Part shown: piece by piece, positions 52,147-60,542 of the stretch
How the letters are laid out: every line of letters begins with the position of its first letter
Position numbering within the stretch: the first letter of the stretch is position 1
Assembly (NCBI GenBank): GCA_964469165.1
Contig: CAYXXZ010000001.1
Span: 1-64,000 of the forward strand
Length of the DNA: 64,000 nt
Origin: CAYXXZ01 sp964469165
Lineage (GTDB): Bacteria > Pseudomonadota > Gammaproteobacteria > Pseudomonadales > Porticoccaceae
Reading direction: 5' to 3'
Position numbers and translations under genes: made by a program
Notes under the pieces: model-generated
Told to the model about the DNA's origin: nothing
Database searches by the model: none
The model's input: the letters and a program-made list of their open reading frames with translations, nothing else

Positions 52147-52193
52147 GGGCAATTGCGCGAACCGATAAAGCCGGTTTCATGAATTTCCCCTGC
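52144..52193. repeat. interrupted copy of the 28-bp palindrome
   Basis: TAGGGGCAATT on the left and TTCATGAATTTCCCCTGC on the right, separated by about 20 bases, in the 3' region of the PepSY operon. It is the third member of the family at 331 and 21871. Confidence 0.65.
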
Positions 52194-52267
52194 ACCCGAG
52201 CAGGTAAAACCGGAATAGAGCGGCATTCTCCATCGGAACCGAAACGTCAACACCCCCTAAAGGGGTC

Positions 52268-53323
52268 TCAACTGCGCCCACCGCTTGCTCCCGGCAGGCG
52301 ATTCACCGGCGTCTGTGCGGGATTCTCGAACCAGCGGAAATAATCCTCTGCGCCGCGAATGCCTTCCTGAATCAGCGCGGCCTTTTTCTCGGCGCTGATA
52401 TCGAATTCGGTAGTTTTCACGTCCAATGTGTTGATGTACAGCGTGCGCTGCCAATCGTCGCTATGCAGGTGCTGGTTTTCCTGCACCTGCATGATGGCGG
52501 CGACCAGCGCCCGCGCGTACTCGGTGAAATTCTTGATGCCCTTGCCCTGGTGCGCCTCATCGTAGCGGAAGAGGGCGATCTCCTCCTGGGTATCCAGGCG
52601 CAGGCCCAGTGTCTGACGGTTGTAAACATAAGGGCTGCGGCCGGGGCGCTCGAGCAGGAAGCGGGCGTTTTCTTGGTTGTAGTAATCCACCGTGCGGGCG
52701 GCGGCACTCTCGCCCGCCATGTCGATGTAGCGCTGACGATCGAACAGCTTGATCGGATAGTTGAGCATCACCCCGCCATCCACGTACACGTCGCTGCGCG
52801 CGCCGTGGCGCACGGCGGCAAAAAACAGCGGGATGGACATGCTGATGCGCACCGCTGTCACCAGCGGCATATCGGCGTGGCGCTCCGCCGAAAAAGTTTC
52901 GCCGTAACCGGTGGACAGATTGGTACCAAGCACGTAGAGCGCGGGTAGCTTGGCTTTCTTGAGGTCGGCGAAGGTGGCATCGGCCTTGCCGAGGCGGTCC
53001 TTCACCAGTTTACCGATCCAGCCGGAGAAGAAATCCCCCTTGTGCCAGCCGAAATCCTTCGCCAGGCGACGCACGTCGCGAATCATGCCGAAGGAGTCGT
53101 CCATGAATTCGCGGAAATCCGTCGAATCGAGAATGTCGCGCTGGCTGCGGATGTCGTATCCCAATGAAAAAATCAGCGCATTGATCGCTCCGGCGCTGGC
53201 GCCCCCCACCCTGAGGATGTCATCCAGCAGACCGCGTTGCGACAGTATCTGCATGGCGCCCACATAGGCGATGCCTTTGACGCCGCCGCCTTCGAACACC
53301 AGGTTGCGAAACTGTGCAGCCAT
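52268..53323 (-). CDS. patatin-like phospholipase family protein
   Basis: Serine lipid acyl hydrolase with a Ser-Asp dyad. The oxyanion motif FEGGGVKGIAYVGA is at about residues 9-22, the nucleophile in GGASAGAINAL (Ser about 43), and the Asp in VYVDGGVMLNYPI (about 197). No signal peptide is seen, so it acts in the cytoplasm or is delivered otherwise. The C-terminal 110 residues are helical. Length is 351. GGAGG lies before the ATG (aaGGAGGtggtctt). Monocistronic. Confidence 0.92.
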   Translation of the reverse strand: MAAQFRNLVFEGGGVKGIAYVGAMQILSQRGLLDDILRVGGASAGAINALIFSLGYDIRSQRDILDSTDFREFMDDSFGMIRDVRRLAKDFGWHKGDFFSGWIGKLVKDRLGKADATFADLKKAKLPALYVLGTNLSTGYGETFSAERHADMPLVTAVRISMSIPLFFAAVRHGARSDVYVDGGVMLNYPIKLFDRQRYIDMAGESAAARTVDYYNQENARFLLERPGRSPYVYNRQTLGLRLDTQEEIALFRYDEAHQGKGIKNFTEYARALVAAIMQVQENQHLHSDDWQRTLYINTLDVKTTEFDISAEKKAALIQEGIRGAEDYFRWFENPAQTPVNRLPGASGGRS

Positions 53324-53400
53324 AAGACCACCTCCTTGATGTTATTTGCTGAAATCCAGGGCCTGTTGCCGTTTTGTCGCGATAGCGGGGGCAAAACAGC

Positions 53401-53480
53401 CATAAGCCGTAAGCTTTAAGCAAGAGCCCTGAAAAACCATCGCTTTAGCAAAGTTCTGCTTAAAGCTTACAGCTTATGGC
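53401..53480. repeat. heptamer-periodic inverted repeat (GCTTA type), copy 2
   Basis: Left arm CATAAGC, CGTAAGC, TTTAAGC (53401-53421); right arm GCTTAAA, GCTTACA, GCTTATG (53458-53478). The complementary arms extend to about 25 bases with a loop of about 32. The remaining spacer 53324-53664 holds the fecI Fur box and promoter; nothing else was recognised. Confidence 0.9.
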
Positions 53481-53614
53481 TGCCGTGCAGGCAATATGAA
53501 CAGAGACTACACCCTTGCCATGGGCTGATTCTCAACAAACCCTGGCTCTACAGGCTTCATGGTAGTTCAGACAGGCGCCCGCCGCGAGGATGAGCACCAT
53601 CCTTGCACCAAGAA

Positions 53615-53629
53615 TGATAACTGTTATCA
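53615..53629. promoter_or_regulatory. Fur box (perfect palindrome) of fecI
   Basis: TGATAACTGTTATCA is a perfect 7-1-7 inverted repeat; with flanking AA/TT the symmetry extends over 19 bases (53613-53631). It lies 36 bases before the sigma factor start. Confidence 0.93.
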
Positions 53630-53664
53630 TTTCAGCAAACCAACGCTCACAATACGGCACGAAC

Positions 53665-54183
53665 ATGAACAGCGGCGAAACCGGCCTGCGCGAGCAGGTG
53701 CAGTTGCTTTACAGCGACCATCACGGCTGGTTGCTGGGCTGGCTGCGCAAGAAGCTCGGCTGCGCCGACAACGCCGCGGACCTGGCGCAGGATACCTTCG
53801 TGCGCATTCTCGGCTCGCGCGACACGCTGCTGGGCATGCGCAATCCCCGCGCCTTCCTCACCACCACCGCGCGCAACCTGATCATCGACCGCGCCCGCCG
53901 CGAAGTTCTCGAGAAGGCCTATCTCGCCGAACTCCTGGCCCTTGGCGAGGATCGCGCCGGCCACCCATCGCCGGAACAGCTCTGGCAGGCGGTCGAAGCG
54001 CTGGAACAGATCAGCCGGGTGCTCGACAGGGTGCCGGCCAGGGCGCGTCAGGCCTTTTTGCTGTACTACCTCGAAGGCGACAACCAGGTCGAGGTCGCGC
54101 GCAAGCTGGGCGTCACCACCCGCACGGTGCGCAGCGACCTCGTCCAGGTGCTGGTGCACTGCCAACAGGCATCGCCCTTGTGA
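53665..54183 (+). CDS. fecI: FecI-like ECF RNA polymerase sigma factor
   Basis: Iron-starvation ECF sigma factor. Region 2 (about 10-75: LYSDHHGWLLGWLRKKLGC, DLAQDTFVRIL, PRAFLTTTARNLIIDRAR) and region 4 (about 105-165: ARQAFLLYYLEG, VARKLGVTTRTVRSDL) are complete. The 172-residue length is typical. An upstream in-frame ATG would start inside the Fur box, so 53665 is preferred. Followed by fecR after seven bases. It should transcribe the receptor gene when the receptor binds its ferric ligand. Confidence 0.93.
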   Translation: MNSGETGLREQVQLLYSDHHGWLLGWLRKKLGCADNAADLAQDTFVRILGSRDTLLGMRNPRAFLTTTARNLIIDRARREVLEKAYLAELLALGEDRAGHPSPEQLWQAVEALEQISRVLDRVPARARQAFLLYYLEGDNQVEVARKLGVTTRTVRSDLVQVLVHCQQASPL

Positions 54184-54190
54184 ACGCGCC

Positions 54191-55216
54191 ATGAGCAAAA
54201 ACGCAACGCCCGCGGATGACCATATCGCCGAACAGGCCGCCGAGTGGGTACTCTCCCTCGATGAAGGCACTGACGCGCAGCGCCGGCAACGGCGCAGTGA
54301 GTTCGACACCTGGAAGCGCGCCGACCCGCGCCACGCCGAGGCCGCCCGGCGCGTGGAAGCCTTCGTCGGCAACCTGTCGGGGTTTCGCACCTCGGAGGCG
54401 GCGGCTGAACCCGCTCGCAAGGCCCTGGAGGCTGGCTTGCGCTACAGTGCCGGCCAGCGCCGCAAGCGCCTGTTGACCACCGCCCTCGCCCTGTTGCTGC
54501 TGGCCGGCGCTCCCTCCGCGCTGGTGCTGCAACGCTACCCCCTGGCGCACCTGGGCGCGGACATCCGGGCCCCGGCGGGCCAATGGCGGGAACAGCGGCT
54601 GGCGGACGGCAGCCGCATCATCCTCGCCGGCAAGGGGGCGGTGGATGTGGCGTTCAGCGCCACGCAGCGCACCGTTCACCTGCGCGACGGCGAAATCTAC
54701 GTGGATGTGGCACCGGACGGCACCCGCCCCTTCACCGTCACCAGCGAGTACGGTGACATCCTGGCCTTGGGCACCCGCTTCATCGTCAACCACCGGGATG
54801 GCGAAACCCTGCTGACCATGATCGAGTCGCAAACCCGCGTCACCCCCGCCAGCGAAGGTCGCGGCCCGCCATCGCTGGTGCTCCACGGCGGCGAGCAGGT
54901 CGGCATTGGCGCCAGCGGCCTGGGCCCCGTCACGGCCGTGGACCCCGACATGCAGGAGCGGCGCTGGCACGACCGTCAGTTGGTAGTGCACGGTTGGCCG
55001 CTGACGGACGTGCTGGCGGAACTGCGCCGCTTCCATCCCGGCTACCTCCATTTCGCTGCCGAGGGCCTCGGCGACATCCAGGTCTCCGCCGTGCTGCCGC
55101 TGGATGATCCGGAAAGGGCGCTGCAACTGCTGGCCGCCAGTTTTCCCGAAATCCGCGTCCAGCGCTTCACCCGCTGGCTGGTGGTGGTGCGCCATGGCGG
55201 GGAGGCGGAAGGCTGA
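54191..55216 (+). CDS. fecR: FecR-like anti-sigma/signal transducer
   Basis: Inner-membrane partner of FecI. N-terminal cytoplasmic DUF4880 domain (about 10-60: AAEWVLSLDEGTDAQRRQRR, FDTWKRADPRHAEAARRVE), one membrane helix (about 93-112), then the periplasmic FecR domain (about 125-225: GQWREQRLADGSRIILA, LRDGEIYVDVA, GTRFIVNHRDGETLLTM) and a secretin/STN-like C-terminal domain (about 265-340). It passes the ligand signal from the receptor to FecI. The 342-residue size is normal. Confidence 0.92.
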   Translation: MSKNATPADDHIAEQAAEWVLSLDEGTDAQRRQRRSEFDTWKRADPRHAEAARRVEAFVGNLSGFRTSEAAAEPARKALEAGLRYSAGQRRKRLLTTALALLLLAGAPSALVLQRYPLAHLGADIRAPAGQWREQRLADGSRIILAGKGAVDVAFSATQRTVHLRDGEIYVDVAPDGTRPFTVTSEYGDILALGTRFIVNHRDGETLLTMIESQTRVTPASEGRGPPSLVLHGGEQVGIGASGLGPVTAVDPDMQERRWHDRQLVVHGWPLTDVLAELRRFHPGYLHFAAEGLGDIQVSAVLPLDDPERALQLLAASFPEIRVQRFTRWLVVVRHGGEAEG

Positions 55217-55357
55217 TAGTACGCTCACGCTCCCATACATCAGAGTGCCCGAAAAGCCGAGCTGGGCTACAGTCCAGCCAATATGCTCATCTTCAATGGA
55301 AAGAGATAGTGGATATTGCCGCCATCGAGCGCTGCGTGGCCCGCGCACGGCAGACCC

Positions 55358-55486
55358 GTAGGTTGGGTTAGCGAACATAAAAACTCCCCAGCAACGCATT
55401 CGTCGGGTTACGCCCCGCGGGCTAACCCAACAGCTGTTGGGTAACCGTGCATCGATTGCTGGGTTTCGTTCCTCAACCCAACCTAC
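55358..55486. repeat. degenerate, expanded copy of the 76-bp hairpin repeat
   Basis: GTAGGTTGGGTTAGCGAAC on the left and TTCGTTCCTCAACCCAACCTAC on the right, with a second inner pair GTCGGGTTA/TAACCCAAC. The copy is 129 bases, with TTGGGT in place of TTGGGC throughout. It occupies most of the 370-base spacer between fecR and the receptor gene; the rest (55217-55357, 55487-55586) shows nothing recognised except the promoter region. A small fragment of the same family is at 57987-58012. Confidence 0.8.
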
Positions 55487-55586
55487 GCGGTTGGCCAGCA
55501 AATGCAGTGCCCAAAATATTTTTTCCGCTTTTTGCGGCTGGCCCGTCAAGGAAGGTGAACACATCTTTCACGACGGAGCCCTTCCC

Positions 55587-57980
55587 ATGCGACACCGATT
55601 CCATCTCCTGCGGCCTCTGGCCTTCGCCCTCCAGTGCAGCCTGCTGGCCCTGCCCGCCGTTGGCTTGAGTTTCACTCTCAGCCACGGCGCCCATGCGCAG
55701 GAAGCCGCCGCGCAGATACAGGTCCCCGCCGGGCCACTGAGCGAAGCGATCAACCACCTGGCCCAGCAACTGGGCGTGGCTGTGGTGATGGATGAGAAAA
55801 AGCTCGCGGGGCTGCGCAGCGGGGGATTGCAGGGCGCCTATAACGCGGAACAGGGTTTTGCCGCGTTGCTGGCGGGCAGTGGTCATGAAGCCCGGAAAAC
55901 ACCGAGTGGCTATGTGATCGTGGCGGCAAAGAACGAAGTGGTCACATTGTCCACAGTGAGGGTGCGCGATACCCTGGTGAGCGGGACCAGCGAAGGCACG
56001 GGTTCCTATGCCGCACAGGCCGCCACGCTGTTCAAGGGCGCGCAGTCACTGCGCGAGATTCCCCAATCGGTGACGGTGATGACGCGCCAGCGTATCGAGG
56101 ACCAGAATCTCAACAACGTGGCGGAGGTGTTGCTGAACACGGCGGGCATCTCGCAGGCGGCGGCTGTCGAGCCGACCAAGTTTTTCTCGCGTGGCTATGA
56201 ATTGCAGACACAGGTGGATGGCTCGCCCGGCCTTAGTCTGGCCTTCACCTCACCCTACGACGCCGCGTTATACGACCGCATCGAGGTCCTGCGCGGTCCA
56301 GCGGGGTTACTGTCCGGCTCCGGCGAGCCGGGTGGCACGGTCAACCTCGTGCGCAAGCGTCCGCTGGAGAACTTCGCCGTGTCCGGCAGTCTCGGCGCCG
56401 GGTCGTGGGACCACTACCGCGGCAACATCGACGCGTCCTCACCGTTGAACAAATCCGGCTCGCTGCGCGGGCGCATGGTGGTAGCCGGAGAAGACCGCGA
56501 CAATTTCATCGACCTTGATTACCGCCGCACGCTGACGGGCTACGGCGTGCTGGAGGTGGATCTTGGTGAAAACACCACCGTTGGCCTGACAGTTGCGGGG
56601 CACGAGCAGAAGCGGCAAGGGTCTGGCGACGGCGGCCCACTGGGACGTCCGCGTGACAGTTTCGTGGGCGCAGATGTGCAGCGCCGTTCCACGCGCCTGG
56701 ATTACGGCATCGATGTAGAACACCGCTTGTCCGGTACCTGGCTCGATGGCTGGGTCATCAAGGGCAATCTGGCCCAGGCGGAACACGAGCGCGATGGAAA
56801 CACGAGTTGGCTGAGCAGTTATGATGCGGCCACCGGGGCAGGAGAGCTGTACCTTTACCCTCTGCACGCGCTCTATGAGAGTCAGAACCTGGACATGAAC
56901 GTCAGTGGCCCGTTTCAGCTCTGGGGACAACAGCACCATCTGACGCTGGGCTACAACTGGGCATTGGGCGAGGACACCACCGACAGAATCAACTGGGCGG
57001 GTGCCCCCATTCAACTCGACGACATCTTGACCGAGCACCATTTCTCCGAAGATCAAAACATCGGCACCACGGGCAACTACGGTAAGACGCGCACCAAGCA
57101 GTCCGGCCTGTACAGCGCGCTGCGCTTGTCAGTACTCGATGATCTGACGCTGGTGGTCGGTGGACGTTTCAGTAACTACGAGCGTGATACCCGTACCGCC
57201 ACCACCGGTTGGGTTGCCAGCGGCGCACGGGCGCGTAGTGAATTTTCACCCTATGGCGGCCTGATCTGGGACGTTAGCGAGCCGGTTTCGCTCTATGCCA
57301 GTTATGCCGACATTTTCATTCCACAGACGCAAAAGACCTTCGAGGGCAATACGCTCGATCCGCGCGTGGGCTGGCAGGGAGAGGTGGGCGCCAAGGGCGA
57401 ATTCTTCGATGGTCGGCTAAATGCCTCTGTCGCGGTGTTCCGTATGCGCGACAAGAACCGTGCGTTGAGAGACGAGCGCTATGCAAACACAGCTTGTAAT
57501 GGCAGCGCCTGCTACGTTGCCGCCGGCTTGGCGCAAAGCCAGGGTTGGGAACTGGAAATCAACGGTGCGCCGCTCCCCAATTGGGAACTGTCGGCCAGTT
57601 ACACCCGCAACGACACGAAGTTTCTGCGCGACAGCAACATGGCCAACGTCGGCAAGCCCGTCGCCGTCTCCGTGCCGCGCCACATGGCCAAGTTGTGGAC
57701 GGTTTACCGCTTCGATACGCAAGACTTCGGCGGCGCACTGCACGGCTGGAGCCTGGGCGGCGGCATCAACGCGCAGAGCGAAACCTACGAGGGCCGACAG
57801 AGCGGCTACGCGCTGTACTCGCTGCAATTGGGCTACAGCGTCGATCCGCACTGGAGCATCACCCTCACCGGCAACAATCTTACCGACAAGCGCTACTACT
57901 CGGCGGCGGAAGGCGGCAGCAGTTGGAACCTATGGGGCGAACCGCGCAATGTGATGCTGATGGTGCGGTATCGGATGTAG
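55587..57980 (+). CDS. FecA-like TonB-dependent siderophore receptor with STN signalling domain
   Basis: Outer-membrane ferric-siderophore receptor with transenvelope signalling. Signal peptide (about 1-38, ending AHA-QEA), STN domain (about 42-115: VPAGPLSEAINHLAQQLGV, LLAGSGHEARKTPSGYVIV) that contacts FecR, then plug (about 130-275: AQSLREIPQSVTVMTRQRI, LLNTAGISQA, RGYELQTQVDG, IEVLRGPAGLLSGSGEPGG) and barrel ending MLMVRYRM. The plug pattern is that of hydroxamate-type receptors (FpvA/FoxA-like). The start at 55587 opens the signal peptide. The ferric ligand is not readable. Confidence 0.93.
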   Translation: MRHRFHLLRPLAFALQCSLLALPAVGLSFTLSHGAHAQEAAAQIQVPAGPLSEAINHLAQQLGVAVVMDEKKLAGLRSGGLQGAYNAEQGFAALLAGSGHEARKTPSGYVIVAAKNEVVTLSTVRVRDTLVSGTSEGTGSYAAQAATLFKGAQSLREIPQSVTVMTRQRIEDQNLNNVAEVLLNTAGISQAAAVEPTKFFSRGYELQTQVDGSPGLSLAFTSPYDAALYDRIEVLRGPAGLLSGSGEPGGTVNLVRKRPLENFAVSGSLGAGSWDHYRGNIDASSPLNKSGSLRGRMVVAGEDRDNFIDLDYRRTLTGYGVLEVDLGENTTVGLTVAGHEQKRQGSGDGGPLGRPRDSFVGADVQRRSTRLDYGIDVEHRLSGTWLDGWVIKGNLAQAEHERDGNTSWLSSYDAATGAGELYLYPLHALYESQNLDMNVSGPFQLWGQQHHLTLGYNWALGEDTTDRINWAGAPIQLDDILTEHHFSEDQNIGTTGNYGKTRTKQSGLYSALRLSVLDDLTLVVGGRFSNYERDTRTATTGWVASGARARSEFSPYGGLIWDVSEPVSLYASYADIFIPQTQKTFEGNTLDPRVGWQGEVGAKGEFFDGRLNASVAVFRMRDKNRALRDERYANTACNGSACYVAAGLAQSQGWELEINGAPLPNWELSASYTRNDTKFLRDSNMANVGKPVAVSVPRHMAKLWTVYRFDTQDFGGALHGWSLGGGINAQSETYEGRQSGYALYSLQLGYSVDPHWSITLTGNNLTDKRYYSAAEGGSSWNLWGEPRNVMLMVRYRM

Positions 57981-58043
57981 CGCGTAGTGTGGGCTGATGA
58001 ACGAAACCCAACGCCAACTCACGCACCACAGGGAAGTGGTGGA

Positions 58044-58973
58044 TCAGTGATCAGTCCCGGCGCGCAAGGCGCGAATTTCGGCTTCCGCCAGATTCGTCAC
58101 CTTGGCGATCGTGGCGTCGTCAAGATCGGTGGTCAGCAACAGATTGCGGGCGGTTTCACGGCGGGCTTCTATCCGTCCTTGCTGCAGGCCCTGCTTCAAG
58201 CCCTTCTCCATCCCGAGCCTTTCCCCGGTGGTAACGTATGGCATTTTCGTCGTCTCCTCGATTTCCTGTACCTGACGCCAGAATAGCGGCTCCAATTCCC
58301 TGGGCAACTGGATCATCCAGTCGATCACCCGGAACAGTTCCACCACCTGTGCCCGGTCATAACCGCGATCATACATCAGGCGGATCAGGTGCAGTTTCCA
58401 GCGCTGGCGCTCTTCACCACTGCGGCAGGCCTTGGCCTTGATCTGCGCCATCACCACCAGCGCGAACACGTTGTCGCTGGCTTCCAGTTCCGACCAGCGG
58501 GCGTCCCAGTCCAGCAGTTTCACCATCGGAAAGCGAAACTCCAGTTCGCAGCCCCAGCGGCCCCGTTGGTAGCGATCCGGGCGGAAGCCTAGGCGTCGGT
58601 CGGCCAGCACCGCCAGACTCACTACGTCAACAGCGTAGCGGTCCAGCAGCCGGTAGTGGTAAGTATACATTCGCTGCGAGAAGGCGCGCTCCGGCTCACC
58701 CTGGACTTCGACGTGGATGAGCACCCAGGTCTCGCCGCCGCCCAGGGTGTGAACTCTGGCCAGTTTGTCGGCGTAGCGTCTTCGGTTGGTGGCGTCGGGC
58801 GTGATCTGTTGCAGTTCCTTGTCCAGAAACTGGTAACCGCGCTGCCAGTCGATCTCGGGGTGGATGTGGGAGAACAGCAGCGCCATGAATTCGGGGAAGC
58901 GGGTTTCCAATGCTTCCTTCCAGGGGCTGTCGTGATCGGTGTCCTGCGAGGCGTGAACGTCCTTGTCGACCAT
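58044..58973 (-). CDS. Rpn family recombination-promoting nuclease/putative transposase
   Basis: PD-(D/E)xK-superfamily protein of the Rpn/YhgA-like group, many of which act as DNA endonucleases. The nuclease core covers about residues 10-150: WKEALETRFPEFMALLF, LDKELQQITPD, GGGETWVLIHVEVQGEPERAF (acidic motif with the GExWVLIHVEVQ strand) and FSQRMYTYHYRLLDRY. The C-terminal 60 residues carry a helical region (GMEKGLKQGLQQGRIEARR) typical of these proteins. AGGAGA precedes the ATG at 58973. Such genes spread as solitary mobile-like units. Confidence 0.85.
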   Translation of the reverse strand: MVDKDVHASQDTDHDSPWKEALETRFPEFMALLFSHIHPEIDWQRGYQFLDKELQQITPDATNRRRYADKLARVHTLGGGETWVLIHVEVQGEPERAFSQRMYTYHYRLLDRYAVDVVSLAVLADRRLGFRPDRYQRGRWGCELEFRFPMVKLLDWDARWSELEASDNVFALVVMAQIKAKACRSGEERQRWKLHLIRLMYDRGYDRAQVVELFRVIDWMIQLPRELEPLFWRQVQEIEETTKMPYVTTGERLGMEKGLKQGLQQGRIEARRETARNLLLTTDLDDATIAKVTNLAEAEIRALRAGTDH

Positions 58974-59021
58974 GTGCTGTCTCTCCTTGACGGCGATGGT
59001 GAAGCGGCAGTGTAGCATAGC

Positions 59022-59053
59022 CTCGCGCGATGTTTGACTCGCGCGATGTTTGA
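59022..59053. repeat. 16-bp direct tandem duplication upstream of the Rpn gene
   Basis: CTCGCGCGATGTTTGA occurs twice in direct succession (59022-59037, 59038-59053), 49-80 bases upstream of the Rpn start. It may be a recent slippage product in the promoter. Confidence 0.9.
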
Positions 59054-59108
59054 ATGGGTGCTTCGTCCCCGGCGACGCTCTTTTCGCCCCCCGGCCAATT
59101 CATGATCC

Positions 59109-59135
59109 AGGTGCGCAAGCAGGGCTTGCGCACCT
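59109..59135 (-). terminator. strong hairpin after azurin gene
   Basis: Perfect 12-base stem AGGTGCGCAAGC-agg-GCTTGCGCACCT, 20 bases after the azurin stop. There is no T-run, so it may stabilise the mRNA end or terminate weakly. Confidence 0.6.
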
Positions 59136-59154
59136 TGCTCGGGATCGGCAGGCG

Positions 59155-59607
59155 TTATTGAATGACCAGCTTGCCCTTCATCACCGCCCAGTGGCCGGGG
59201 AAAGAGCAGAAGAACATGTAATCACCGCCCTTCTCGAACTTGGAGACGTCGAAGGTGATGCTGGCACTTTCGCCGCCACCGATCATGTCGGTATGAACGA
59301 TGACCCGCTCGTCATCGGGCGGCAGGTAATCGTTCTCCAGCCCGTGCTGCATGCCTGCCTGGGCAACGGCCTGCCAATCGGCGCTCGACGCCACCACCCA
59401 GTTGTGGCCCATCTGTTCGACCTTGAGCTTGCCGGTGTGGTTGAGCGTCAGGGTGACTTTTTCACAATCGGCGCCAACCACGAGCTCCTGTTTGTCGAAC
59501 TGGAGCTGATCGTTGGCGGAAATTTCCAGTTCACAGGTTTTGGCAAACGTGTGACCGGCAAAAAACAGCGCGCCTGTGGCGAGAACGAACGACAACGCCT
59601 TCTTCAT
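59155..59607 (-). CDS. azu: azurin (type 1 blue copper protein)
   Basis: Periplasmic electron carrier. After a 22-residue signal peptide (ending TFA-KTC) the mature protein is exactly 128 residues, the length of classical azurin. In mature numbering the copper ligands are His46 (GHNWV), Cys112 (FCSFPGHW), His117 and the axial Met121, and the Cys3-Cys26 disulfide is present. GGAG precedes the ATG. It stands alone; a strong hairpin follows it. Confidence 0.97.
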   Translation of the reverse strand: MKKALSFVLATGALFFAGHTFAKTCELEISANDQLQFDKQELVVGADCEKVTLTLNHTGKLKVEQMGHNWVVASSADWQAVAQAGMQHGLENDYLPPDDERVIVHTDMIGGGESASITFDVSKFEKGGDYMFFCSFPGHWAVMKGKLVIQ

Positions 59608-59736
59608 GAGATACTCCTCCGGGTTAGGTATAGCTGGGATGTCTATCGACGTTTGAGATGGAAACGCTTGAAGTCAGCGAACTCAGCATAGCGCAGAACG
59701 GTATATTCGGCCACCGGCACTGGCCATGCCAGCGGC

Positions 59737-60459
59737 CTACGCGATCAACGCCTGCAACTCGGCGAGATCGGCAATCGCGTGCAAGGGCGGCTTCTCTCCC
59801 TGCGGGAAAAGGCCATCCAGCTCCCCGTCGGCAAGAGCGGGGTTGAAATAGATGGCGCCCAGACCGACACCGGCGGCACCCGCCACATCGTTGACAGGGT
59901 GATCGCCCACATGCCATGCCGATCTCGCCGCCACCCCCAACTTGCGCAACGCGAACTCGAATACCAGGGGGCTGGGCTTGTGTGCTCCGGCATGCTCACT
60001 GACGATGATCGCGTCCACCAGATCGTGCAGGCCGTGACGGCGAATCTTCGTCATCTGCAGCGCCTCGAAACCGTTGGTGATGATACCCACCCCGATACCG
60101 CGGCCGCGCAGTGCTTCCAGTGTTTCGCGGGCATTGCGATGGAGCTCGCTGTTGGCCGCCGCTGCCGCGGTGAATGCCTCGAAAAATGCCGCACCACCCT
60201 CCGTATCGCCGCCCACGGCCGCAATGGCGCTCGCCATCGCCTGGGTCAGCTGATCCGTGGCGGGCTCGGCGCGATCGAACATGGTGTCCCAAACGTGCGC
60301 AGCGTGCTCTCGCAATGCGGCCATGAAGGGCTCGAACAAGATGGGATCCAGAGTGACGAACTGGCTACGGAACACTTCGCCGAACAGGGCATCGGTGTCG
60401 CTGGTGTTCTTGATGAGGGTTTCGTCGAGATCGAAGAAAACGGCTTGCGGTGTATTCAC
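59737..60459 (-). CDS. HAD family hydrolase (HAD-IA, YjjG/phosphatase-like)
   Basis: Haloacid dehalogenase-fold phosphatase. Motif I FFDLDETLIKN (Asp10, Asp12), motif II IITNGFE, Lys of motif III in HKPSPLVFEFAL, and motif IV HVGDHPVNDVAGA. The cap domain between about 20 and 95 is helical. The pattern fits pyrimidine 5'-nucleotidase-like or general housecleaning phosphatases. Length 240. It follows the rsmE-folA-atl operon by about 83 bases, same direction. Confidence 0.9.
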   Translation of the reverse strand: MNTPQAVFFDLDETLIKNTSDTDALFGEVFRSQFVTLDPILFEPFMAALREHAAHVWDTMFDRAEPATDQLTQAMASAIAAVGGDTEGGAAFFEAFTAAAAANSELHRNARETLEALRGRGIGVGIITNGFEALQMTKIRRHGLHDLVDAIIVSEHAGAHKPSPLVFEFALRKLGVAARSAWHVGDHPVNDVAGAAGVGLGAIYFNPALADGELDGLFPQGEKPPLHAIADLAELQALIA

Positions 60460-60542
60460 GAATCGGGCGCACCTTGCGTGGCAGAAGACCTGTCAATTAT
60501 CAGGGAAGAGCCATTTGCCGGCAAACGGCGTGCGTCACCGGA

